Below are positions 44,471-54,848 of a stretch of 64,000 nt of DNA, in pieces. Both the position numbers and the translations under genes were made by a program. Below the pieces are notes generated by a model, which saw nothing but the letters and a program-made list of their open reading frames with translations, was not told the origin of the DNA and made no database searches. Location of the stretch: NCBI RefSeq assembly GCF_037975245.1, contig NC_092577.1:1610001-1674000 (forward strand). Reading direction: 5' to 3'. Numbering within the stretch: position 1 is the first letter of the stretch; each line of letters starts with the position of its first letter. The DNA comes from Apostichopus japonicus. Its lineage: Eukaryota; Echinodermata; Holothuroidea; Aspidochirotida; Stichopodidae.

Positions 44471-45425
44471 CTGAGAATTGAAGCAAAACATGAGGTGATA
44501 TTATGACAACAGAAACCAACTGTTATTTTCTACTTTTCATCAATGAGAATATTTCATTTAGGACTATGGATAAGACTTGCTCTCAACCTTGCTATTTTTA
44601 AGAGATTAGGAAAGTTCTTGCATTGATGTGAAATTGTCAACAAGGTTATTGATATAGGCTTTTCAATTAGCAAAGTGAAACATTTTTCTCTCAAAACTTA
44701 GTTTCACATTGTCACCAGAGAATCCTAAAAAGTGGAACACAAATCCAACCAACATCTTTAGCTTATATTGACAGAGATCCTCGTGAATACAATTCCTCTG
44801 GACAACTGAGCAAAATCTAGCTCTCTTTTGGATATATCCCATCCTCCTTCCACATAGATATCAAGGGTAACACTATACTTTTAAATGAGAAGTGGAGTTT
44901 TGAGGGCCTTTGAGTGTTTGTGGTACTCTGTTTCCAAGATGATGTTCAAATGTTTAGAACATTCTAGGATTTTTGCCGAATATATGCAGAGCCAATTGAT
45001 GTCCAAAGAAAACTTGGAGGGTAAGTGCTATACACAGTATTAAAAAATGCAAAGAGTTGTTTTCCATGTAAAATACTGCCTTTTGAAATTATTAAGTGAT
45101 CTGAGAAGCGAGGACTGTGATCCAGAAATCATATGAAACATTGGAGCTGTGTCTAAAAACCACTGAATTATTCATAGCCAGTTTAAAAATTGAAGTGTAT
45201 TCCCAGGAAAGTATTTTAACTGTGGGATCATTTCTGTGAACTATATTCATCTGGAGACGTTACATGGAATCCAGTGACTGCAGTCCCTGGAAAACAGGAA
45301 CATCTGGTCATGTTAACTTACTGTATATATATATGAATTAAGCATGCACTGAGGACTGCTCTTACATAATACAGCTGTACTCACAGTAAGTAAACAACAA
45401 TTTCATTAGAATTTCTAAACAACAA
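44471..45425 (-). other. Intron of gene 5, 3' part
   Basis: The gene 5 intron runs 44471-49958 (5488 bp), the longest here. This part aligns with the other introns; two insertions (45426-47578 and 48143-49536) account for most of the extra length. Confidence 0.7.
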
Positions 45426-47578
45426 GAGCCCAAGGGCACTGTGGTTCCTTGCTTGGGGTATATGACAATACACATAATATTATCAAGCAAGATTGGGCTC
45501 AAATAGTCCAAGTAATTGTGGTCCTACATGTTCCCATAAAGTAACCAACACTATAGCCAACACTTTTGTGATCACAAAATGTGATCGTATTTTTTATCAA
45601 AAGGCACTTTTGAGATCTAAATATGGCGTCGAAAATGTAAGAAGTATAAGAGACCTTCAAGCGTGTCAACAGATATGATAACAATGGTGACCTCAGATGA
45701 CATGACCTTAAGTTTCAAAATGTTCCACCACCCCATTCACAACTTGTCCCAAAATATCAACCATGTCACACCTTGGCATTGAGATTTAATTGCATTAAAT
45801 GTCAAAAAATTAACTTTGAACTTGTATACATAACTTCACACACAAAGGTCACCCGGAGGTCAACCAGTTGACATTTTTGATCGGTGAGACCTAAATAGAG
45901 CATGACTGTAAAAATTCAAACATTTTTTCTTTGTCCATTTTCTCCACCCCCCCCCCCCATAATACTACTTTTTGAACATTAGCTGACCTTTGGTGACCTT
46001 GGATCACATGACCGTTAAGTTTGAAAATATTCCCCTATACAGTACCATTTGCAACTTGTCCAAAAAAATCAACCTTCTCACACCTTGACACTGGGAGTTA
46101 TTGCATTAAATGTCTGAAAATTAACTTTGACCTCAAATAACTTCGCACACAAAGGTCAAATGGGGGTCAACCCATTGACATTTATGATCAGAAGGTACCT
46201 TTAACATCTGAAAATAGCATCGAAACTGTAAAAATCCACAAAACACAAAAAGGTCACCAGAGGTCAAATTGAGTTCAAGGGTCACCCAGATGCGGGTTGA
46301 CAATTGGATTACATTGAAGCAACTTCCAACCCTAACGGACAATTTGTTCTCAAGTTATCGCAAAAATACTAGTTTTTTATCATTAATTGACCTTTGGTGA
46401 CCTCGGATCACATGACCGTTAAGTTTGAAAATATTCCCCTAAACCATTTGCAACTTGTCTCAAAAATATCAACTGTGTAACACCTTGGCACTGGGAGTTA
46501 CTACACTAAATGTCTGAAAATTAACTTTGACCTCATATAACTTAACATACAAAGGTCACCTTGGGTCAACTTATTGACATTTTTGATTGATGAGACCTAA
46601 ATTAGAGCATCAAACTATAAAAATTCAAACATTTTTTTCTTTGCCCATTTTCTACCCCTAAAATACTGGTTTTTTGACATTAATTGACCTTTGGTGACCT
46701 CGGGTCACATGACCGTTCAGTTTGAAAATATTCCCCTATACCATTTGCAACTTGTCCAAAAATATCAACCATGTCACACCTTGGAACTGGGAGTTGTTGC
46801 ATTAAATGTCTGAAAATTAACTTTGACCTTGTATAACTTTGCACACGAAGGTCACACGGGTGTCAACCAATTGATATTTTTGATTGGAAGGTACCTTTGA
46901 TATCCAAATCTAGCATCAAAACCAAACATTTTCTTTTTTGCTTGTTTCCTCCCAAAATAAGCACGTTTTTTCTAATGTGACCTTTGACCTTTTGACCTTG
47001 GTTTCAGATGTAGTTTAATCTCCTGATTCCAAAAACAAAACGACAAGTCTGTACAACCATCCTAACTCCGACCGAAAAACTTTGACCCCATATAACTTCG
47101 CACATAATGGTCAAATGGGGTCAACCTATTGACATTAATGATCAGAAGGTACCTTTGACATCTGAAAATAGCATCAAGACTGTAAAAATCCCCCAAAACA
47201 CAAAAAGGTCATCAGAGGTCAAATTGAGGTCAACGGTCACCCAGAAGTTTGGCCTCAATCCAACATTCCCTTATTGAGATAGAGCATACCCAAGCAAGTG
47301 TCACAGACGCACACACACACACACACACCTATACGTTTGTGTTTCATTCAGACCGAGGACCCCATTGTATTTTCCATTGTTCAAATCCACGTACCCTAAC
47401 CTTAACAATACCCCATACAATAGAATTCTTCTGAGAACATGGTGATTCTTTAGAAATCACAACCAAGGACCTGAAATTCTTTTGTTCTTGAAAGTCCTCG
47501 GTCAAATAGCAAAACAAACGCACACACACACACACGCCAACCTGACTACATAGGTTCTTTTTGCTAAAGCAAGGAACC
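45426..47578. repeat. ~2.15-kb inserted repeat block, gene 5 intron only
   Basis: Absent from introns 2 to 4, where the flanks join (near 13895). Short inverted ends GGTTCCTTGC (45443-45452) and GCAAGGAACC (47569-47578) may be its termini. The inside is four to five irregular repeats of about 300-400 bp with TGACCTTTGGTGACCTCGG, CACATGACCGTTAAG, AACTTTGACC and CACAAAGGTCA stretches, plus (CA)n at about 47309-47328 and 47519-47535. No coding frame. The superfamily is not recognised. Confidence 0.6.
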
Positions 47579-48142
47579 AAAAATGAAGAAATCAAAGAAG
47601 GTTCAATGGCAGGGCCACAGCCTTTTGATTTTGATCTGATATTCATAGCAGAGGAATTACAGGCAAGGGAAAAGTAAGAGTAAACAGGGAAGAAGTAGAT
47701 CGTGTGACAACTGTGTGATAATGCCTACGAAGATGGAGTTTGTTTGTTGTCATGAATTGCCACGATAGTTTTGAAAATCTTCTTTAACCCCAAAAGTCTG
47801 CATAATAGTCAATACGGACTCTGAACTGTTTGCCAAAAAAAAGCAGTACTAAGAGCTACCTTAGTGATGAGGAATGACATCAGTGGCCACGCAAGGGACG
47901 TTCCATTTGAAATGGATATGAAGTAATCCTGAGTCTGGCAACGCATACTGTATGCTCAATGTTACAGTCATCCTACAGTGTAACTGTTACTTCAGCAGTT
48001 CAGCTTACCCTAGGCAAAGCTTCAGTGTGCTTCTTTAGCGTAGCCTAGGCCTTCTTTTTAATGAAAATTTAAAAAAAAAGAGAACTCTTGATTTTATCAT
48101 TTACTACAGTATGACCTTCAGGTGCTTCCTTAATATTTTAAA
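47579..48142 (-). other. Intron of gene 5, middle part
   Basis: Aligns with 13890-14460 of the gene 2 intron. Nothing further is seen. Confidence 0.6.
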
Positions 48143-49536
48143 GGAAATGATTATTCGCAGGGCAGCCTGGCGAATAACGTACACAGACACCTTATTTGCA
48201 GTGCTGTGACGATTTTGAAAATAGGTTTATTATTGGCTTTCGATGACACCATTTTTGATGTGACGTCATTCATTTGACCTTGGTGCGCAAACCTGAAGTT
48301 CTTTCATGTCTTTCAGTTTCAGGCTTACAAAATCAGATTCTACATTTTACAGATACTACCTTTTAACTGTCATGAATTATTAGAAAAATATTGTTTTTTA
48401 AACCACTGACATACTGTAAGAAGAACTTAATTACATTTGCACATTAAATTTACGATTCAGCATTGGGGGCCTAGGCCCTAAGCCCAAGTCTGTAACTTAG
48501 TTATAACGTAGGTCGCCTAGCCCAAAATACAGTACATGTCATAAGCGTTACTGTTATGCTAAATGGACTGACCAACGGTTAGCCACTGCCTAGGCTTGCT
48601 AACGTTAGGTGTAGGCAGTGATTAAGGATATGAAAGGATGGAACATTCGGCCCCAAATCATGAGATTGAATCTTTTGCAAGTTCCCAGATTTATGAGATG
48701 CAAGAAGGGCTTCTGAAAAGTCAATTTTGGGGTCCTCAATTATGCCAATCTTTATGGCCCCATAACGTCAAATATTGTTTGTACTTAATCAATATTTGAG
48801 AGACTTGAAAGGCCGGTTTTGCTATTGATACCAGTCAGTTTAGGGGCCTTGAAAAAGCCAACCTATTGGGCCCAAATAGTCTTAGCCACTTCATAAGCTA
48901 ATTTTTGGAACCCCAGCAGTTCAATTTTAAAAGCTTATTTTAAGGGAGCTTATCTTGTGATTCCCCAAAAGCCGACATTGCCCGAAAGCCAATATGGTCA
49001 AGGGTGTGACACTCCCCTCTCCCACACCTTTACATGCAAAAGGGCAGTCACTCTGCAAAAACAAAGGTGAAAATGAGGGATGACATTTTTTATGTTGGCG
49101 GTACTAATGCTAGACTGGTTCAATCTGAAGGCCCTAGGCTCCCAAAACCAATCCTAACAGCATTAAGATAGGAATCCCAACCTGGGCCAATAAATCCCTC
49201 AAAATATAGGGGCTCCCAATTAAGACTCTCAAAAAGATAACTGGTGCCCAAAAGCAAACTCGCATAGCCCCAAAAGTTACTGAGCCCGTTAACCAGTCTA
49301 AGGCTGCCCTGTGAATAAGGTGTATGTGTCCCGCTGTTCGCAGGGCAGCCCTGCAAATAAGATGCTTGTGTCTGGCTATTCGCAGGGCAGCCCTGCAAAT
49401 AAGGTGTCTGTGTCCGGCTGTTCGCAGGGCTGCCCTGTGAATAAGATACTTGTGTCCGGCTATTCACAGGTCTGCCCTGCAAATAAGGTGTATGTGTCTG
49501 GCTATTCGCAGGGCTGCCCTGCGAATAAGCCCCACC
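48143..49536. mobile_element. Foldback/Rehavkus-like element, 9-bp TSD, gene 5 intron (1394 bp)
   Basis: A perfect 9-bp duplication TATTTTAAA flanks it (48134-48142 and 49537-49545). Gene 3's intron holds the empty site near 21715. Ends begin GG and share TTATTCGCAGGGC. The right end is about 5.5 copies of the 42-bp monomer. It is about 550 bp longer than the other two copies because of 48233-48814, which is absent from them. That stretch may be ancestral interior or a nested insertion. Confidence 0.8.
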
Positions 49537-49958
49537 TATTTTAAACTGCATTTAGCTAAGTTATACTTAAATATATAGGAAATTGCAAGGCCACTAAGTT
49601 CTAGAATAAGCAACAACAGCTGAACATTTCCACCGAGAGTCTACCTATATAGCGCGAGAAAGCGGAATATATAACAAAATAATATATGCTTTACTTGCAA
49701 AATACATGTATACATGCTTTTGATCAAAACTACATTTTTTACAAAATTGTTATAGGTATAGGCTACACATGTATATTCTTTGAAAATTATATTTATTCCC
49801 TTAAAGTTTACTTTTTATATTCTCCAGGCTTTGACTTTGTTACGAGAGTTGCCCCTTTACGCACTTCATTATTTAGCGCTTTATGGTACGTACTGCTGCA
49901 GTGTTTGGTATAGCTTAGGCGTTATACGATATAACTAGACTATTCGCGGAACCGTTAC

Positions 49959-50022
49959 CTGTGTTAACAGTGCTATCGTGCAACGGTGACCCTGGTTCCA
50001 CCTTTACGGAGATCTGAAACAT
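49959..50022 (-). CDS. Zinc-finger gene 5, first coding exon (21 residues, SUMO-type motif)
   Basis: ATG at 50020-50022; exon ends with G at 49959 before GTAACG. Encodes MFQISVKVEPGSPLHD plus a short tail, phase 1. An upstream in-frame Met exists, but the ATG used here is the one shared by all six copies and has A at -3. Confidence 0.78.
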
Positions 50023-50226
50023 TTTGTTTCCCGTGGATAATGACTCGGTTGTTGATCTTCTGTTATTGTGCGGTTGATCCGTTACTTCTTGTGATTTCTT
50101 TTTTCCAAGCTTGGTAATATTTAAAAAGAGTCCAAGTAGGACGTCCAAGGTTCCTTGCTTAGTGGAATATTTAACGCTTTAACTTGCCTAAGCGTTAAAT
50201 GTCAAAAATTATGCCAGCGTGATTGA

Positions 50227-50262
50227 TGACGTCAGATGGTTACCATCAGAGGTCAAAGGTCG
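50227..50262. promoter_or_regulatory. CRE palindrome and direct-repeat-1-like block upstream of gene 5
   Basis: TGACGTCA at 50227-50234 and AGGTCA-A-AGGTCG at 50250-50262, with the direct repeat 228 bases from the ATG. There is no TTAA-type element between, so this is the uninterrupted arrangement. Confidence 0.45.
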
Positions 50263-50459
50263 AAAAACCTAAAAATTGATGTTGAGACATGTTCTGCCTG
50301 TCAATGAAGGTAAAAGCCATTAAATGCATTGAAGACTCGCCCCAAACCGTGTCCTGCGCTCTGAAAAATTTATCCTACCGTTGCTTGCAAGTGAAATTTT
50401 CTGCTTGTCGCTACAAAATGCAGACAGTAATGAAACGTGATACCTTGTTTTCTTAAGCT

Positions 50460-50843
50460 GCCAAGAAAAAAAAAAGCATATGCCACCCCTGAGACCAGGA
50501 AAAAATCTTATCCAAATCCGTTTGAAACTTCTCAGAATCGCTTTCGTAAGAGACCTCAGAATACAATTTTGTGTCATCAGCAAACTTCTTAGCTGTACAC
50601 AAAATATCTCCGTCGATGTCATTTATATAAGCAACAAACAGCAAAGGACCCAATACAGACCCCACGGTGGAACCCCACTATAGTAACGTTTTGCCAAGAA
50701 GAAGCACAGCCTTTAATTACCAGCCTATGTTTCCTATTAACAAGCCAATTCCCGATCCAAGACATGAAATTCCCATTGATACCCATATTCTTCAGCCTAA
50801 GTAACAGACGCTGGTGGGGAACGCTGTCTATAGGGAAGGACAA
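50460..50843 (-). mobile_element. LINE reverse-transcriptase fragment, broken
   Basis: Minus-strand frames read, in order, VPHQRLLLRL, a WIGNWLVNRKHR stretch, then after a frameshift GSVLGPLLFVAYINDI and KFADDTKLY. The FADD is the catalytic Asp-Asp box of non-LTR reverse transcriptases. Only about 125 residues of the RT domain remain. The fragment replaces unit sequence present in units B to D, so it came with a local deletion. It looks like CR1/L2 or Jockey type and is clearly dead. Confidence 0.82.
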
Positions 50844-51782
50844 TGTACGTCAGAGGTGAAATTGGCCCAAATTTCATGCCTTGTATGAAAAAACAGTAAT
50901 TGTTGGGAAATATCCTTTTCTACTAAACTTTAACTTAAACTACACATTAAACACTGGGTTCCAGCCTATTAAAAAGACTGTAACCAGATGCATTCATACG
51001 TAACCCAGCAGTCACTTGGAGATGAGATCTGCAACATCATGGATTGCCGACTTGCTAATTTCTTGCCTAAGGCTAAAGTATTCTCTGCAATGGTAATGTC
51101 GTGTGAGTATGTATGTAATTCCAAACTGTATGGAGAGGTGAGATGGAGGGGAGGGAGCAGGAAGCAAACAGTTTGGGGAAATCATTTGGAGGTAAAACAA
51201 CACTCATTCCATGCAAATTTAGGGGAAGAACCCAGCCCATGACGGGGGGGGGGAGGGGGTCTAAATTTACCTAGAGTGATGCAGGTTGTGCAAACCTCCA
51301 TTAATGGACGGGTTGTTATCGGATAAAACTGTTACGAGTGATGATGGGGGGGGGGGGTAGTTTATTGCTCCCCTCAAGAGGATCATGTAATGCAAGGTTT
51401 AGAGGTCAAATGGTTCATATTTTATGCAAATGTAAACTATGAATTAGCTCTACTGTATAACTAGGTCAAAGCGCATAGTTGTGGTAACAGATACTTTTAA
51501 ATTCGTAAATGTCCATCACTGAACATTTTTCCTCTGGGGTTGAGGAATAAAGTTCTGCTACCACAGGTTTTGCCCAACCCCTTTGAGCACAAAATTTACC
51601 AGATATTACAGATTGTGTACATGCTCAATACATCTTTGTGCTATTACCCTATAGCTTACTTTGCAACATATACTTCAACAACAGTAGGTAGGCCCACAGT
51701 TAGAGGTAGATGGTAACAACACATAGGATTAGTAACCTGAAACATTGAAATATTTAACAATAAAAAATCACAAGGCTATGTA

Positions 51783-51787
<5 letters not shown>
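50844..51787. repeat. Unit E upstream block
   Basis: Related to 23930-24980 and 38215-39270, with the same GGAGGGGAGGGAGCAGGAAG, ATGCAAAT-like (here CATGCAAATT) and G-run marks, ending at CGATATATA. No gene is seen. Confidence 0.6.
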
Positions 51788-51859
<72 letters not shown>

Positions 51860-51981
51860 TAGGTTGGCGTCTATCTTGGCGCAGAGTGCTCTATGTCCAT
51901 TGGACAGAGCGTAATATATGTTGATACTAGATGAGACTAGTGGAACAACTACTAGTGTTCCACTAGTCTCATCTAGTATCA

Positions 51982-52052
<71 letters not shown>
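51788..52052. repeat. (TA)n - hairpin - (TA)n composite
   Basis: Two TA tracts of about 65 bases each (51788-51855 and 51990-52052) enclose 134 bases containing a long perfect inverted repeat. Either TA tract can also pair with the other, so the whole region could fold back. Confidence 0.9.
51920..51983. repeat. Perfect 28-bp inverted repeat with 8-base loop
   Basis: The arms 51920-51947 and 51956-51983 are exact reverse complements (GTTGATACTAGATGAGAC... and its mirror), with loop ACTACTAG. Being so perfect, it is either young or maintained. It is not a recognisable tRNA or terminator. Confidence 0.95.
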
Positions 52053-52053
<1 letters not shown>

Positions 52054-52063
52054 TCTAAATGAT

Positions 52064-52216
52064 ACCTTAGGTCGACGTTATAGAGGACGGAGAACATTAT
52101 AAAGCTATTTCCGACCATAAAAAAGTAGTAAAAACATTAGGTGGACACTGAAATGTCGACCTAAGGTACACTGTCGACCTAAGGTCACTTTTTACCATAA
52201 ACTGTTGACCTAAGGT
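52064..52216. mobile_element. Mini TIR element, ACCTTAGGTCGAC ends (153 bp)
   Basis: Ends ACCTTAGGTCGAC and, inverted, GTTGACCTAAGGT match at 12 of 13. A 5-bp direct repeat ATGAT flanks it (52059-52063 and 52217-52221). Two extra internal copies of GTCGACCTAAGGT lie at about 52155 and 52174. It is too short to code for protein. Superfamily not identified. Confidence 0.6.
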
Positions 52217-52229
52217 ATGATCTAGAAGT

Positions 52230-52350
52230 TTATATATATATATATATATATATATTTATAGATTCATAGATTATATAGATTTATAGATTTATATTTATAT
52301 ATTTATAGATTATATATATTTATATATTTATATATATATATAGATTCAGT
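52230..52350. repeat. (TA)n and TTTATAGAT-type AT-rich repeat
   Basis: TA dinucleotides grade into repeats of TTTATAGATT and TTATATATTTATA. A second short TA tract is at 52548-52585. Confidence 0.85.
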
Positions 52351-52547
52351 ATTGAACTTTATAGGAATTATATTGTTTATAGGGCTTCAATGTTCGTACA
52401 GCATGGTGCTCTAGAACCATTGCTGTGATTTTGTTTTTCAGTGTTTTGTCTAGTATTTACTATTTTATATCTTTATCATAATTTTATTTATTTTCCTATT
52501 TATAAATTTTTAATGATTTATACTGGAAATAAAGAATTGAATTGAAT
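52350..52547 (+). mobile_element. LINE 3' tail fragment
   Basis: Plus-strand 3' end with AATAAAGAATTGAATTGAA, an AATAAA and a TTGAA-repeat tail as in many animal LINEs, preceded by AT-rich untranslated sequence. It is wedged between TA tracts. Confidence 0.55.
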
Positions 52548-52589
52548 TTATATATATGTATATATATATATATATATATACACAGTATA

Positions 52590-53152
52590 CATACAGATAT
52601 ATTTCCAGGCACAGATTAAGCTGATGTGAGGTGTACCCCTCCTCTTCTCCGCCTTCCTTTTTCACACTCACTTGAAAATACAAAGGTAGAAGCTAACAGG
52701 AATGTGTGTGTACAGTAGATCAAATTTATAGTATAAATGTACCTGAGAATGCATCATTTGAAGACTTCACATTTGTCGATTTCTCTATGACCACGAAATC
52801 TGTGACATGGGTGTCACCTTCACACTTCCTCCATTACAAAACCCTTCATGCATTAAGAATTTGCCCATTTTCATTACAGGTCTTTGGAATCCTGTGTACA
52901 TTACTGCACCATTAACCTAGAAGGCTGATGTCTCACAGAACCTGCACTGATCCCCTACCCCCCCCTCCCCACCCCTATCCCATTCCTATCCATAAAAATT
53001 CCTCAAAAGATCTGTGACCTCTTCCTCTGAGATCACCCAGTATTGAATGGTAAACGTTTGATAATTTCACACTAATTTAACTTTATTTGTTATTTAAGAA
53101 ACATACATGAAAGCACACTCCCAGGGATGGCTTGGGAAATATTCCAGTACTT
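52590..53152. repeat. Shared block 3' of gene 6, unit E/F junction
   Basis: Copy of the 28961-29670 block (TTCCAGGCACAGATTAAGCT onward). Alignment to units D and E stops near 53152, after GAAATATTCCAGT, where unrelated sequence begins. Confidence 0.6.
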
Positions 53153-53172
53153 TGTAGTAAGTTGAGTCTCGT

Positions 53173-53364
53173 CTATCCGACATGCTCAGTGATTAACCTT
53201 CGCCACGTATCACGATCTTTTGCAAGGTTTATTGCTTCCTCGAAATTGTTAATGTTAACGTCCATAAATTGCGACTTTATTTTTCCAAGCAAGGTAGTCA
53301 CGGGCCTTCCTACTGGTTTAGAGCGTCCTCCTGAAGTCTTGCTACATGACCGAAAAAGTCTCAA
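53173..53364 (-). mobile_element. LINE ORF C-terminal fragment
   Basis: A minus frame encodes GRPVTTLLGKI, then NFEEAINLAKDRDTWRRLI. The A-x-D-R-x-x-W-R-R pattern is typical of the last residues of reverse-transcriptase ORFs in several LINE families. About 60 residues survive. Confidence 0.6.
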
Positions 53365-53408
53365 TCTTCAATGTGCGACTATGGATGATCAAGGTGTTTG
53401 GTTGGTTT

Positions 53409-53545
53409 CAGTGGCAGAGCCAGGGGTATTGGTCAAGGGGGGGGGGGGCGAGAATGGTCTGTAGGGGCGCTTTTGACACTATCTAAGCGGAGCGCCACCA
53501 CAGGTTGGCGCGGAGCGTATAGAACTTTTTTTGAGTACAGATACT
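53409..53545. mobile_element. Truncated hAT-type element, CAGTGGCAGAGCC end
   Basis: Left end CAGTGGCAGAGCCAGG, the GGTATTGGTCAAGG stretch, a G run and the core module from 53479, as in 26062-26438. The right end is missing; sequence changes abruptly after GAGTACAGATACTG. Confidence 0.72.
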
Positions 53546-54716
53546 GAAGCGAACTGCGGATGGCGGGGGAAATTACCGAATTTAGGGTCCTTCGCTTCGA
53601 ACTCACAAGTTATCAATGATGATGCAAGAGTGTTCTTATGTGAAACAACGGCTGACAATTTATTACAAACTCTACAAAATAATAAGATACATATGAATAA
53701 ATCATGATACATGACAATATAAACAGCTTAAAGAACTCCTTAACCTTATTAAAACTATCCTATCTCGGGGAAAACCTATACTCAAAACTCACAAAGGATA
53801 TTCAGTGAAACTAAATTCAACAACGCAATATTGAATACACAGAAGAATTATACTAATACACGTCATACTGTAGCAAATCGCTCTTACAAAACTGTACGAA
53901 ATGTATAATGAACATAATCAAATAATCTGCATTTGAAATGATACAATACGTTTGCCAACAGGCGAGGACTTTTAGCACCTTCATAATGGTCAGGGCAACA
54001 CATGCCAGCTGCAACCCATTATAGGAATTTTCACCATACTGTTCCTAGACAGTAGGAATTTTCACCTCCTGAACCCACAAACTCTCAAGAGTCTTGTCAA
54101 TCTATACAGTAGCTGTCCAAAATGGCTAAGATTAAAGGACAATCTCTGAGACAATAACTTTTAAACAACAGTAACAATAATGTTCAGAATACAAAATACG
54201 AATACGCTCTTTACACCACCACGAGCAGTACAATACTAAAATACAGGTACGATAATTCACTGTCAATAATCAGTACAATGCAATACATTTAACTGTCAAT
54301 AACTTTCTGTAAACTAAAACCCAACCCAACCGGTACTGTAACACTACAGTATAAAAGTACAGTATGCAATAAATGAAATGAATAGCACCCACGTGCTTCA
54401 CGATAAACAATACGCTACAAACACGTAGGACCAAGGTCCAAAAACATAACCTAACATGTACTTCGTACAGTAAAGTACAGCCTAGCTAAAGGGGCAACAC
54501 TTAAAACTACAATTCAATTAAACAACAATAGGGTATGTAAAGCATTTATGAAACAATATGTACTACTTAATCTCTTACTAAAATGAGTAGAGCTTGCTCG
54601 CGGAAAAGAAGAAGACTCTACGCTCGCGGACATCAAAAACGCGGACATCGAGACTCGATCAACGCCAGCTCTCTATGTAGTATTTGTGGATCCCCCATCT
54701 TGAAAAAACCCAACTT
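53546..54716. other. Unit F-specific 1.17-kb segment, unassigned
   Basis: Takes the place of the 3' flank that units C to E carry here. A-rich, with CTGTACGA/TACAGTA words and a repeated AGGAATTTTCACC (about 54026 and 54056). No conserved frame, no matching termini found. It could be part of an unrecognised transposon or foreign single-copy DNA. Finger-related sequence resumes at about 54717. Confidence 0.4.
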
Positions 54717-54848
54717 GATGTGTACTTTTGTGTATCATCAAATTTCCAGAAAAGCAAATATTTTCTCATAGCAGTTACTTTGCTAAGGCTTCTCTCCTGT
54801 GTGTGATCTTTTATGGCTCTTCAAAATAGCAGCTTGGAAACCTTTTTG
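54717..54848 (-). pseudogene. Out-of-frame zinc-finger remnant 3' of gene 6
   Basis: Minus-strand finger-like sequence ([10 protein letters not shown], then a GEKP-like linker and FPGNLMIH-like helix) continues past the gene 6 stop in another frame. It matches 30970-31100 behind gene 4. Confidence 0.7.
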
